A DNA stretch of 64,000 nt from positions 1-64,000 of the forward strand of contig CAWDQN010000006.1 in the NCBI GenBank assembly GCA_963804495.1, read 5' to 3'. The notes beneath the pieces were generated by a model, which was not told where the DNA came from, searched no databases, and was given only the letters and a program-made list of their open reading frames with translations. This DNA is from Rhodovastum sp963804495 (GTDB taxonomy: Bacteria > Pseudomonadota > Alphaproteobacteria > Acetobacterales > Acetobacteraceae). This document shows positions 27,302 through 36,065 of this stretch, piece by piece. The position numbers and the translations under genes were made by a program. Numbering within the stretch: position 1 is the stretch's first letter; every line of letters begins with the position of its first letter.

Positions 27302-27775
27302 ATGCCCCCAATTCACTCTTGGCGCCGCCCGGCAAGCCGCTTGGCCGCGCTTGCCCTCGCCTGGCTGGGTGCCTGTTCGATGTTTCCGAAGCTGGCAACC
27401 CTCGATCAGGCCCGCGCAAGTCTCACCGGCATGAGCGAGTCCCAGGTCACCGCATGTCTGGGCGTCCCCGGCACCCGGCGTACCGCAGGCGACGGAACGG
27501 CGGTCTGGACCTACACCCAGGGGCTGAACGCCATGCGTTCCCCGCAGCCGGTCAGCGACCCCAGCCAGGCAAGCTTCGGCTACTCGCCGTTCGCCGGTCC
27601 TGTCGGCAGCCCGTCAATGGCCGCCGCGGTGGCGCCGCCGCCGCCGGCGAGTTGCATGCTCGTTCTGACCTTCGGCAACGGCCTGGTGGCGGATGTCATG
27701 TACAGCGCCCCTGGTGGCGGTCCGCCAGCACAGCCGGAGGCGTGTGGGGCGCTTGCCGGGCGTTGCTTGCCGTAA
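27302..27775 (+). CDS. Small lipoprotein, unknown function
   Basis: 157 residues from ATG 27302. The N-terminus has basic residues, the hydrophobic LAALALAWLGAC, and a lipobox LGAC, so it should be processed by signal peptidase II and lipidated at that Cys. The mature part has ARASLTGMSESQVTACLGVP, a segment like the SmpA/OmlA (BamE-like) repeats in which a helix follows Gly-x-Pro. The C-terminus is Ala/Pro-rich. The BamE-like suggestion is weak. A conserved pattern GTAVWTYTQG supports a real gene. It is convergent with the XRE regulator. Confidence 0.65.
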   Translation: MPPIHSWRRPASRLAALALAWLGACSMFPKLATLDQARASLTGMSESQVTACLGVPGTRRTAGDGTAVWTYTQGLNAMRSPQPVSDPSQASFGYSPFAGPVGSPSMAAAVAPPPPASCMLVLTFGNGLVADVMYSAPGGGPPAQPEACGALAGRCLP

Positions 27776-27800
27776 CCGGCCGCGGGGCGGGAGATTCCGC

Positions 27801-28682
27801 CTACGCTTCCCGGTGCGCCGCCACGATTTCGCGCAGCTTCGCCGCGCCGGCGGCGCCCTTGGCCGCTTCTTTCCACAGCCCCTCGGCCACCCGCTGGTGG
27901 GCGGCGATCGCTTCGTCGGCGGCGGTGATCATCGCCACGCCGGTGGCGGTGCCCGGGACAGTGTCCGGCCGGAACGGGTTGATCGCCAGCGTGGCGCGGT
28001 CGCGGGCGCGCAGGATCTTGAAGTTGCTGGTCGGTTCGGTGCTGGTCAGCAGGCCGAACTGCAGCCCCATCGGCTCGGCTTCCATCAGGGCGGCGATGTT
28101 CAATGCCTCCGCCGCCGCCACCTGCCGGCTCTGCCGCCGCGCCCGCTCGGACAGCGCCGCCGCGCCGCCGACTCCGATGTCCAGGAACCGGGCCAGGCGA
28201 ATGGCCGGGATCATGCAGATAATGGCCGGTTTGCGCCGCGCATAGAGTTTCTTGCGGGCCGCCAGGATGCCCAGCGCCTGTTCGGCGTTGGCGCGTATCT
28301 GTCCCCGGTCGGCGCCCGCTTGCTCGCCGATATCTTCCAGCGCGCCGGCCAGCGCGGCGTCGTAGGCGTCGGAGGTGACCAGATACGACACCGGCCCGTC
28401 GACCTGCAGAATCTGGTCGGCTGTTTCCTCCACCTGGCGGATTCGCTCGAAATAGCCAACCGTCCGATGGTAGTATTCAACCCCGATCCCCAGCAGCGAA
28501 AGCGGCGAAATCTTCAGCAATTCCGCCAGCCGCTTGATGGTGTCGAGCTTGATGACCTCGCCTTTTTCATAACGATACAGCGCCGCCCGCGATACGCCGA
28601 GGCGCGCGGCGATCTCTTCGGCCCGCAGCCCGGATTCGAGGCGGTAGGCCCGCAATTGCTGGCCGATTTCGGTGAAGCGCAT
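27801..28682 (-). CDS. XRE-family transcriptional regulator
   Basis: 293 residues from ATG 28682 (MRFTEIGQQLRAYRLESGL); an upstream in-frame extension lacks likeness. The N-terminal HTH_3 domain is clear: LRAEEIAARLGVSRAALYRYEKGE, then DTIKRLAELLKISPLSLLG. The remaining 220 residues form a mixed domain with SYLVTSDAYDAALAGAL and MGLQFGLLTSTEPTSNFKIL that could bind an effector. Its target is unknown. The nearest divergent gene across the 28683-28857 gap is the hydroxypyruvate isomerase in the same direction, so it does not face a promoter here. Confidence 0.85.
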   Translation of the reverse strand: MRFTEIGQQLRAYRLESGLRAEEIAARLGVSRAALYRYEKGEVIKLDTIKRLAELLKISPLSLLGIGVEYYHRTVGYFERIRQVEETADQILQVDGPVSYLVTSDAYDAALAGALEDIGEQAGADRGQIRANAEQALGILAARKKLYARRKPAIICMIPAIRLARFLDIGVGGAAALSERARRQSRQVAAAEALNIAALMEAEPMGLQFGLLTSTEPTSNFKILRARDRATLAINPFRPDTVPGTATGVAMITAADEAIAAHQRVAEGLWKEAAKGAAGAAKLREIVAAHREA

Positions 28683-28857
28683 GAAGGCTCTGTCCAGGGG
28701 TGAACGCCTGTCCCGATCCGGGCGCCAGCGTCTCAGATTAGAGGGAACCGCAGTGTATTTGCGATTTGTCCGGAAATCCACGCAAATTAACGGTTTCCGA
28801 CTGTGCCCTGTCACCGCTCCGCAACCCTGCGTAGCCGAAAATCCCCGGCGGTGCCGC

Positions 28858-29637
28858 TCAGACCTTGTATCTTTCGCGCCACGCCAGCCCCGTCAGCGTG
28901 TCGCCTTGCGGGCGGTACTCGCAGCCGATCCAGCCGCCATAGCCCAGCGCATCGATGCGGCCAAGCACATACGCCCAGCCGATTTCCCCGGTGCCCGGCT
29001 CGTGGCGGCCCGGCACGTCGGCCAGTTGCATGTGGGCGATGATCGGCAGATGCGTCTCGATGCGCCGGGTGATGTCGCCCTCCGTCACCTGGCAGTGGTA
29101 GATGTCGAACAGCAGGCGCAGCCGGTCGGCGCCGATCGCCGTCACCATCGAAGCTGCCTGCGCCATGGTGTTCAAATGATACGCCGGTATGTCGCGATGG
29201 TTGATCGGCTCGATCACCAGCTTCACGCCCGCCGCCCGCGCCTGCTCGGCCGCCCAGGCCAGGTTCGCCGCAAACACCGCGGCCGCGGTGGCGAATGGCA
29301 TCTCGGGCGCGGGAATGCCTGCCATGCAATGCAGCAGCCCGCAGTCCAGCACGGCCGCATACTCCAGCGCCCGCAGGACCGAGTCGCGGAATTCGGCCTG
29401 GCGGCCGGGCAGGGCGGCCAGGCCACGCTCGCCGCGGGTCCAATCGCCAGGGGGCATATTGAACAGCACCGGCAGCAGCCCATTTGCGGTCAGCCGCGCT
29501 TTCAGCGCTGCGGCGGCGTGCTCGTAAGGGAACTGGAATTCCACCGCCGTAAACCCGGCGCGGGCGGCCGCATCGCACCGGTCGAGGAACCCGACCTCGT
29601 TGAACATCATCGACAGGTTGGCGGCCAGTCGCGGCAT
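28858..29637 (-). CDS. hyi: Hydroxypyruvate isomerase-like sugar isomerase
   Basis: 260 residues from ATG 29637, with GGGGGGAT upstream. It is an AP-endonuclease-2-like TIM barrel that interconverts hydroxypyruvate and tartronate semialdehyde. The N-terminus MPRLAANLSMMFNEVGFLDR, the conserved YEHAAAALKARL, VIEPINHRDIPAYHL, DIYHCQVTEGDITRRI and HMQLADVPGRHEPGTGEIGW give the metal-binding Glu, Asp and His positions of the Hyi family. There is no glyoxylate carboligase or tartronate semialdehyde reductase nearby, so the substrate is inferred from family only. Confidence 0.9.
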   Translation of the reverse strand: MPRLAANLSMMFNEVGFLDRCDAAARAGFTAVEFQFPYEHAAAALKARLTANGLLPVLFNMPPGDWTRGERGLAALPGRQAEFRDSVLRALEYAAVLDCGLLHCMAGIPAPEMPFATAAAVFAANLAWAAEQARAAGVKLVIEPINHRDIPAYHLNTMAQAASMVTAIGADRLRLLFDIYHCQVTEGDITRRIETHLPIIAHMQLADVPGRHEPGTGEIGWAYVLGRIDALGYGGWIGCEYRPQGDTLTGLAWRERYKV

Positions 29638-29736
29638 ATATCCCCCCCAATACCGCGTGCACGCTAGCCGCCGGCGTGCGGCTTGGCCAGAGTGCGCCCC
29701 CACCTCGGAGCAACCTCATCTGATGCCCACCCGATC

Positions 29737-30783
29737 ATGATCGCCGAGCGCGTGCTCATGGCCCTTCTGCTGGGGGGCATCGCGGTCGGCTGCGTGCTGG
29801 TGCTGTGGCCGTTCTTCTCGGCCATCCTCTGGGCGGCCATCCTCACCTACACCACCTGGCCGATTTACGAGTGGCTGCGCACCCGGGGCGGGCTGGGAAA
29901 TTTCGGGGCGGCCGGGGCCATGGTGGCGATCGCCTTCGTCACCGTGGTGCTGCCGATCGCCCTGGCGGTGCCGGGCGGCGCCGACGACGTTGAGGCGTTG
30001 CGCCACGCGGTGCAAGCCGCGATCGCGGCCGGGCTGCCAGGCTCGCCCTCCTGGCTGCACGAAATCCCGGCGGTCGGCCCCACCCTTGCCGGGCTTTGGG
30101 ATTCCTGGGCTGAGGACCTCACCGTCATGGGCGAGTTCTTCAAGCCCTATTTCGGCATGGCCGCGGAGTTCGGCCTGTCGCTGCTGCTGGGACTTGCCAA
30201 TGGCGTGCTGATGTTCCTGCTGGCGCTGGTGGTGGCGTTCTTTTTTTTCGCCTCCGGCGACCGGCTGGCGATCAAGATCCGGGTCATCCTTGGCCGCATC
30301 GCCGGCTCGCGTGCTCCGCGCCTGATCGAGGTCACCGGCGCCACCATCCGCGGCGTGGTCTACGGCATTCTCGGCACCGCCATCGTGCAGGGCATCCTGA
30401 CCACCTTCGGCCTGTGGCTGTCCGGCGTGCCGCGGCCGATGCTGCTGGGACTGGTGGCCGGCGGCCTGTCGGTACTGCCGATCGGCGCGCCGGTGGTGTG
30501 GATCCCCGCCGCGCTATGGCTGCTCGCGCATGGCCATACGGCGTGGGGCATTTTCCTGTTCACCTATGGGATCGTGGCGGTCAGCGGCGCCGATTCGGTC
30601 ATCCGGCCGTATTTCATCGCCCGTGGCGCGCAACTGCCGTTCCTGCTGACGATGCTGGGTGTGCTCGGCGGCGCGCTGGCGTTCGGGCTGTTGGGGATTT
30701 TCGTGGGGCCGGTGCTGCTGGGGGTGGGATTCACGCTGGTCAGCGAATGGTCTGGGACGGCGGAGCCGAACGCGGCGAAGTAA
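29737..30783 (+). CDS. AI-2E-family transporter (PerM-like permease)
   Basis: About 348 residues from ATG 29737. A TTG at 29683 adds 18 residues without likeness. Eight hydrophobic segments are visible. The segments MLLGLVAGGLSVLPIGAPVV and GADSVIRPYFIARGAQLPFL are characteristic of the AI-2E exporter family (YdiK/PerM). The family name suggests AI-2 export, but most members are of unknown substrate, including Na+/H+ and other fluxes. The gene is divergent from hyi. The long soluble loop at about 90-150 is typical. Confidence 0.85.
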   Translation: MIAERVLMALLLGGIAVGCVLVLWPFFSAILWAAILTYTTWPIYEWLRTRGGLGNFGAAGAMVAIAFVTVVLPIALAVPGGADDVEALRHAVQAAIAAGLPGSPSWLHEIPAVGPTLAGLWDSWAEDLTVMGEFFKPYFGMAAEFGLSLLLGLANGVLMFLLALVVAFFFFASGDRLAIKIRVILGRIAGSRAPRLIEVTGATIRGVVYGILGTAIVQGILTTFGLWLSGVPRPMLLGLVAGGLSVLPIGAPVVWIPAALWLLAHGHTAWGIFLFTYGIVAVSGADSVIRPYFIARGAQLPFLLTMLGVLGGALAFGLLGIFVGPVLLGVGFTLVSEWSGTAEPNAAK

Positions 30784-31109
30784 GAAGCTTCCGTCGACAT
30801 CGTGCGCCCGCCAGCGACCGGCGGATTTGCGTCGAGATACATGGCGTGGATGTATCCACCCGCTTCGTCGCTGGCTGGCAGCTGCGCCGGGATTTCCCGC
30901 GTCGAGCCGAAGAGTGGCCGAAGCCGGTGCTGCCGGGCATGCGGAGGAGGTGATACCGCACCGTCGTTCCGGCAGGTCGCAACGGCTCCGGCACCACCTG
31001 CTCCAGCACGTGCGGATCGGTTCGCGGCCGATGAAACGACACGGCCCCATCAGTCAGGACGGCGCGGTCAGCGGCATCGCCTGCGCGGTCCGGCGCGTCT
31101 GCTTGGCCT
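30784..31109. other. Intergenic, no supported gene
   Basis: 326 bases between the convergent transporter and patatin genes. Open frames exist but none has recognisable content, and no T-rich terminator is seen. It may hold decayed mobile-element DNA, but I cannot show that. Confidence 0.4.
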
Positions 31110-32310
31110 TCATCGGCGGCCTCTCCCGCCGGTACTGATCGGCAGGCCGGGGCGGCGCTGCTCGCGCAGCTGCCGCAGCACGTCGAAGGTGCGCGCGCCG
31201 GTCTCCGGCGGCATCGGCTCAAGCCACGGCGAGGCGGCCAGCGTGGCACGCGCATCCGCCAGCCCGTCAGCCCAGCGCGCCTGCATCGTCTTGCGACTGA
31301 ACTCGTAGTCCTTCGAATGCCCCTGTTCATCGTCGGGAAGATAGATCAACTGCACGATGTCCATCGTGGTGACACAACCGAACGCGTAGAGCCGTTGCGC
31401 CGCCGGCAGCGCCCGCAGCTCCTCGGGCAGTGCGTCCCACAGCATGTTGATGTCGTGCCGGAACGTCGTGCGTCGTCTTGAACGTTGTCGTGCTGGCGCG
31501 GGTGCGGCTGGAATAGCGGATGTCCTTGTCGCGCTCGGCCACCGCTTCCAGGTCGGCGGGCAGCGGACCGGCGGCGTGGAACAAATCCACCTGGAACGTC
31601 AGCCGGCTGCGGCGGGGGACGTATTCCAGCACGTATTTCAGCGGTGTGTTGGAAACCAGCCCGCCATCCCAGTAGTGTTCGCCGTCGATCTCGACGGCGG
31701 GAAAGCCAGGCGGCAGGGCGCCGCTGGCCATGACGTGCTCGGCGCGGATGGTGGTGGCGGCATTGTCGAAATAGGCAAAATTGCCGGTGCGCACGTTCAC
31801 CGCACCGACGCTGAAGCGGATTTCGCGCGCGTTGATGCGGTCGAAATCGACCAGCCGCTCCAGCGTGCTCTTCAGTGCCGAGATGTCGTAGAAACTCGTG
31901 GGTGCGGCGCCGGAGATCCAGCCGAACATCCAGTCGGCCGGTGGCCGAGGGGCGAAAAACCCGGGTTGGCCGAATAGCAGCGCGCCCAGCGAACTCAGCC
32001 GCCGATGATCGTGCAGCACGCCGCCTGGCAGCGTCCCGGGCAAGCCGGGCCAGTCGGAGTGCGTCGTGGTAATGCCCTCCCAGAAGGCACGCAGCCGCTC
32101 GATCCGCTTCTCCGGCGCGTTGCCGGCGATGATGGCGGCATTGATGGCGCCGATGGAAATGCCGGCGACCCAGTCGGGCAGGTATTGCGAGGTGGACAGC
32201 GCCTCATAAACACCGGCCTGGTAGCTGCCGAGGGCGCCGCCGCCCTGCAGCACGAGCGCCACCATTTTGTCATACGATGCCGGCCGCACCGGCTCCCGGC
32301 CCTTGGACAT
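31110..32310 (-). CDS. Patatin-like phospholipase (DUF3734 type), frame broken near 31460
   Basis: About 399 residues when restored, from ATG 32310 (MSKGREPVRPASYDKMVALV). The catalytic features are the oxyanion loop GGGALGSYQAGV, the nucleophile motif GISIGAI (G-x-S-x-G) and the DGG of WDGGLVSNTPL. The first frame runs past KTTHDV, then one extra base in the CCGG at 31458-31461 shifts it. The second frame starts RHDINMLWDALPEELRALPA and runs to the DUF3734 C-terminus. Likely a lipase acting on phospholipid or PHA-granule lipid. It lies 11 bases after bdhA. Confidence 0.85.
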
Positions 32311-32321
32311 CTGATTCTCCC

Positions 32322-33152
32322 TCACCGCGCCGTCCAGCCGCCGTCGACGGTGATCGCCGCTCCGGTGATCGACGCCGCCTCCGGACTGCACAGAAATGCC
32401 ACCGTCCCGGCCACTTCCTCAACCGTGACGAAGCGTTTCGTGGGCTGCTCGGCCAGCATGATCGTGCGGATCACCTGGTCTTCCGTGATGCCATGCGCCA
32501 CCGCCTGGGCCGCCACCTGCCGCTCGACCAGCGGGGTCCACACATAGCCCGGGCAGACCGCATTGCAGGTCACGCCCGCTTCCGCCGCTTCCAGGGCCGT
32601 CACCTTGGTGAAACCCACCACCCCGTGCTTGGCGGCGACATAAGCGCCCTTGAACGGCGAGGCCACCAGCCCGTGCGCGGACGCAACATTGACGATCCGC
32701 CCCCAGCCCCGCCGCTTCATGTCCGGCAGCACCGCCTGGGTGGCGTGGAACACGGCGCTCAGGTTCACAGCCAGAATGGCGTTCCATTTCTCCGCCGGGA
32801 ACGTGTCGATCGGTTCGACATGCTGAATGCCGGCATTGTTGACCAGAATGTCCACCGTGCCCATGGCGCGGGCAGTGCGCTCCACCATGTCATGGGTCGC
32901 CTGCGCAACCGACAGATCGGCATCGTCATAGGCGACCGACACGTCGTGTTCGGCGGCGAGCGATTGACAGAGCCTGGCGATTTCGTCGGGGTCGCCAAAG
33001 CCGTTGAGAACGATCATGGCCCCGCGTGCCGCCAACCCCCGCGCGATGCCGAGGCCGATGCCGCTGGTAGAGCCGGTGACGATGGCCACCCGCCCTTCCA
33101 GCGGGCGGGCCGCCTCCCGCGCCAGGCCGGCAGCCTGCATGATGTTGCTCAT
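32322..33152 (-). CDS. bdhA: D-3-hydroxybutyrate dehydrogenase
   Basis: 276 residues, a short-chain dehydrogenase. TGSTSGIGLGIARGLA binds NAD+. NNAGIQHVEPIDTFP and the catalytic Ser, Tyr and Lys in VNVASAHGLVASPFKGAYVAAKHG are the BDH signature, and CPGYVWTPLVERQV follows. It oxidises 3-hydroxybutyrate, the product of PHB breakdown, to acetoacetate. The order bdhA then a DUF3734 patatin with 11 bases between genes supports a PHB or lipid mobilisation operon. It is divergent from the LysR gene at 33328 with 175 bases between starts. Confidence 0.93.
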   Translation of the reverse strand: MSNIMQAAGLAREAARPLEGRVAIVTGSTSGIGLGIARGLAARGAMIVLNGFGDPDEIARLCQSLAAEHDVSVAYDDADLSVAQATHDMVERTARAMGTVDILVNNAGIQHVEPIDTFPAEKWNAILAVNLSAVFHATQAVLPDMKRRGWGRIVNVASAHGLVASPFKGAYVAAKHGVVGFTKVTALEAAEAGVTCNAVCPGYVWTPLVERQVAAQAVAHGITEDQVIRTIMLAEQPTKRFVTVEEVAGTVAFLCSPEAASITGAAITVDGGWTAR

Positions 33153-33327
33153 TTTCTCTGCCCCATGTTACGGGCAGACAATCCGCCCGACACGAGCAAC
33201 CTATCCGCGCTGCGCCGGCGCTTGCCAATGCCGCAGCCTGATCGATTGAATGACCCGATGTAATGCCTGGCCGGTGGGCGAGTTCCCTCTGCAGGTTCTG
33301 ATCACCGCGCCATACATGAGGCATGTC
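33153..33327. promoter_or_regulatory. Divergent bdhA/LysR intergenic region
   Basis: Holds both promoters. The inverted repeat CGGGC-N9-GCCCG near 33172-33190 is a candidate operator, but no clear T-N11-A site stands out. The arrangement of a LysR gene divergent from its target suggests the regulator controls bdhA-patatin. Confidence 0.35.
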
Positions 33328-34251
33328 ATGGAACTGACCGAAATACGCTATTTCCTGGCGCTTTGCCGTAATCTCAATTTTACCCGCGCTGCGGAACAGT
33401 GCAACGTCACGCAACCCGCGCTGACCAGGGCGATCCAGAAGATGGAAGAAGAACTCGGCGGGCTGCTGTTCTCGCGCGAGCGCGGCAACACGCATCTCAC
33501 CGAGCTTGGCCGGCTGCTGGAGCCGCAATTCGCCGCCATGGCCGAACATGCCGAGGCGGCCAAGCAACTGGCCGGACGGTTTCTGCGGCTGGAGGGGGCG
33601 CAGATGACCGTGGGGGTGATGTGCACGATCGGGCCGCTGCGCTTCGTGGGCTTCCTCGATCGCTTCCGCGCGGCCCATCCGGGGGTGGACATTACGCTGA
33701 TCGACGCGGTGCCGGCGAAGCTGACCGAGCGCCTGCTCGCCGGCGAGATCAACGTCGCCGTGATGGCCCGGCCCGAGGGCTTCGAGGCGCCGCTGCAGCC
33801 GCAGCCGCTCTATACCGAGCGGTTCGTGATCGCCTGCGCCATGACCCATCGCTTCGCCGGGCGCAACATCGTGGGGATGGCGGATCTGGAGGGCGAAATC
33901 TACCTGCAGCGCATCAACTGCGAGTTCCGCGACTGCCTCGCCGAGCGGCTGGCGGCGTGCGGCACCAGCATCGCGCGCTCGTACCGCAGCGAGCGGGAGG
34001 ACTGGATCCAGACCATGGCGGCGGCTGGCATGGGCGTGTGCTTCCTTCCCGAGTTCACCGCCGCGGTGCCGGGCCTGGTGATCCGGCATGTGGTCGATCC
34101 GGAGGTGGCGCGCGAGGTGTGCCTCGTGACGGTGGCCGGCCGCCGCTGGTCCACGCCGGTGGCGGCGTTCGTCAAGGCTGCGCGCGCCCATGATTGGCCG
34201 ATCATGCCGGCCATTTCCGCCCCGTCGATGCCCACCCATGGTATGGGGTAG
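33328..34251 (+). CDS. LysR-family transcriptional regulator
   Basis: About 307 residues from ATG 33328 (MELTEIRYFLALCRNLNFTR), with GAGG seven bases upstream; other in-frame starts exist 5' but lack a ribosome site. The winged helix-turn-helix is RAAEQCNVTQPALTRAIQKM, then the linker and the periplasmic-binding-protein-like effector domain from about residue 90. The sequence has a Cys-rich C-terminal half (GVCFLPEF, INCEFRDCL) that is unusual for the family and could be redox-sensitive, which is speculation. It is divergent from bdhA and so its likely regulator. Confidence 0.88.
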   Translation: MELTEIRYFLALCRNLNFTRAAEQCNVTQPALTRAIQKMEEELGGLLFSRERGNTHLTELGRLLEPQFAAMAEHAEAAKQLAGRFLRLEGAQMTVGVMCTIGPLRFVGFLDRFRAAHPGVDITLIDAVPAKLTERLLAGEINVAVMARPEGFEAPLQPQPLYTERFVIACAMTHRFAGRNIVGMADLEGEIYLQRINCEFRDCLAERLAACGTSIARSYRSEREDWIQTMAAAGMGVCFLPEFTAAVPGLVIRHVVDPEVAREVCLVTVAGRRWSTPVAAFVKAARAHDWPIMPAISAPSMPTHGMG

Positions 34252-34622
34252 TCCTGTGCATCGCCATACTGCAATGGTAAGATCAGGGAGCGCTCCTGCA
34301 AATGCAACGGGGCGATCCGGTCAACACCGCAAGCTTAGACTTTGGACGGACCTTCCCGGCAATGTCTTTGTTTATCGAGATCATGCCTTGCATTGTTCGG
34401 AGCACGCCGGCGCAACCGGCGGGCGATGACGGACGGGTATCTTGACGATGACCTTGCGGCATTTGCCATTGGTCCGGCACGATTGCTATGCTCGCTTCAT
34501 CCGCGAACCAGCAGCACTGGCGTTGCGCACATTGGGGGCCTGGTGAACATGGAATCCGATCTTCCTGACCGCCAGCTGAAGCGCGGCCGTTTTTTCCCCG
34601 GCGGCCGGGCGTTTCGCCCTTG
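34252..34622. other. Leader region of the redox operon
   Basis: 371 bases before the first gene of the redox operon. It must contain the operon promoter. A 24-codon frame from ATG 34550 (MESDLPDRQLKRGRFFPGGR) ends in a TGATG overlap with the next start and could be a leader peptide or a small real protein. Evidence is only positional. Confidence 0.35.
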
Positions 34623-34838
34623 ATGTCCATGACGCTCTTCCACGCGGTCATGAGTTATGCGCTGGCCGGCGCGGCGGTGGCATTTGCCTTCGTTCTGGTC
34701 GGTGTCGACCGTGTCGATCCTGCCGCCCGCCGGGCCATTGCGTTCCGGCCCTTGTTGCTGCCGGGGGCAGCGTTGTTATGGCCTTTGGTGCTGGCCCGCT
34801 GGATCGCAGCGGAACGGCAGCGCATGCGCGGGTCATGA
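34623..34838 (+). CDS. Small membrane protein of the redox operon
   Basis: About 71 residues from ATG 34623 or 34629. Two hydrophobic segments (AVMSYALAGAAVAFAFVLVG and LLLPGAALLWPLVLARWI) are joined by a polar loop with the pattern VDRVDPAARRAIAFRP. A hairpin protein of this kind is usual beside cytochrome or reductase subunits. Its stop overlaps the next ATG (ATGA). Confidence 0.6.
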   Translation: MSMTLFHAVMSYALAGAAVAFAFVLVGVDRVDPAARRAIAFRPLLLPGAALLWPLVLARWIAAERQRMRGS

Positions 34839-34984
34839 TGCGTCGCAGCCATCGCACCGCGCATCGCTGGATCTGGGCTATTCTGGCCGTGCTGCTGCCG
34901 CTTGCTCTGCTTGGCGCGCTGGCGCTTCGCCGCAACGGGCCGTTGGAGGCGCCGTCGGTGCGCCTGTCGGAGACATCCCGGTGA
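34835..34984 (+). CDS. Small single-helix membrane protein of the redox operon
   Basis: 49 residues from ATG 34835: MMRRSHRTAHRWIWAILAVL, then one hydrophobic helix and a short polar tail. It overlaps the previous stop by four bases and its own stop overlaps the GTG of the next gene, so it is translated in a coupled chain. An accessory or assembly subunit is the likeliest role, with no family evidence. Confidence 0.55.
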   Translation: MMRRSHRTAHRWIWAILAVLLPLALLGALALRRNGPLEAPSVRLSETSR

Positions 34985-36013
34985 GTGCCGACTACAAGCC
35001 GGTCAGCTGGACGCGCAGCAAGGCCATCTACGACGGCGTGATGATGGCGGGCATTGTGCTCTACCTGCTGGCCTTCCTGTGGTTCGGTCCGCGCCTGCAG
35101 AGCGTGACGCTGCCGCCGGACGCGCCGACCATGGCGATGAAGGCGTACGGAAGCTGCGCTTTCCTGATGCTGACCCTGGTGCTGTGCATCGGTCCGCTGG
35201 CGCGTCTCGACACACGGTTTCTGCCATTGCTCTACAATCGCCGGCACCTCGGCGTCATGACATGCGCTGTCGCAGCAGGGCACGTGCTTGCCGTGCTGGG
35301 CTGGTATTTCGCCTTCAGCCCGACGCCGCCGCTGGCCGGACTGCTGGGTGCCGACACCGCCTTCATCCCATTCGGCATCTTTGCTTTCCTCGTGTTGCTG
35401 GCGATGGGTTTCACCAGTCATGACTTCTGGCTCGTGTTCCTTGGCCCGCCGGTCTGGAAGGCGTTGCACATGGCCGTCTACGCGGCCTACGCGGCGGCTG
35501 TGTTGCACATCGGCCTCGGCGCGTTGCAGGACCTCCGCAACCCGACCTTTGCCATCGTTGTTATGCTGTGCACCGTAACGGTCTGCGCGCTGCATCTCGC
35601 TGCCGCGCGGCGCGAACACCGCCGCGACACATTCCTGGCCACGCCTGCCCCCGAGTTGCCCTGGCTGGTCGCGGGCCTCGCCGACGACATTGCCGAGGAC
35701 CGCGCGATCGTCGTTCGTCCCGCCGACGGGGAGGCGGTGGCGATTTTCCGCCACCAGGGCCGCCTGTCCGCGGTCAGTCATGTGTGTGCCCATCAGAACG
35801 GTCCGCTGGGCGAGGGGCGGGTGGTGGACGGCTGTATCACCTGCCCCTGGCATGGCTATCAGTACCCGGCTCGAGGACGGTTGTTCGCCGCCGCCCTTCA
35901 CCGAGCGCATCGCCACGTACCGGTTGCGCCTGGACGGGCGGCTGGTGCTGCTCGATCCGCGCCCGAATCCGCCCGGAACGCCGGTTCCGCCACTGGAACT
36001 TCCAGCATCATGA
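34981..36013 (+). CDS. Ferric-reductase-like membrane protein fused to a Rieske domain, frame broken at 35865-35867
   Basis: Starts at GTG 34981 in overlap with the previous stop. Residues about 15-215 form a six-helix ferric-reductase-like membrane domain (LLYNRRHLGVMTCAVAAGHV, then HMAVYAAYAAAVLHIGLG, histidines suitable for b-type haem). A Rieske [2Fe-2S] domain follows with CAHQNGPLGEG and CPWHGYQY (C-x-H ... C-x2-H). The frame fails at an extra C in CCC 35865-35867. The other frame continues RLEDGCSPPPFTERIATYRL to the TGA at 36011-36013. Restored length is about 343. Likely moves electrons between quinol or haem and a Rieske centre. Confidence 0.75.
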
Positions 36014-36065
36014 GGCGGGCAGCATGAGGCGGGCAGCATGAGGCGGGCAGCATGAGGCGGGCAGC
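36010..36065 (+). repeat. Four tandem 14-bp repeats forming an overlapping start-stop ladder
   Basis: ATGAGGCGGGCAGC occurs four times in perfect tandem, immediately before the ATG at 36066. Each copy begins an ATG that codes MRRAA and stops at a TGA that overlaps the next copy's ATG. Each copy also supplies GAGG eight bases before the next ATG. The 14-bp period makes each mini-frame differ by one base. Confidence 0.93.

Noticed and set aside
30784..31109. Possible coding remnant between the AI-2E transporter and patatin genes
   Set aside because: Open frames on both strands have no recognisable family or ribosome site.
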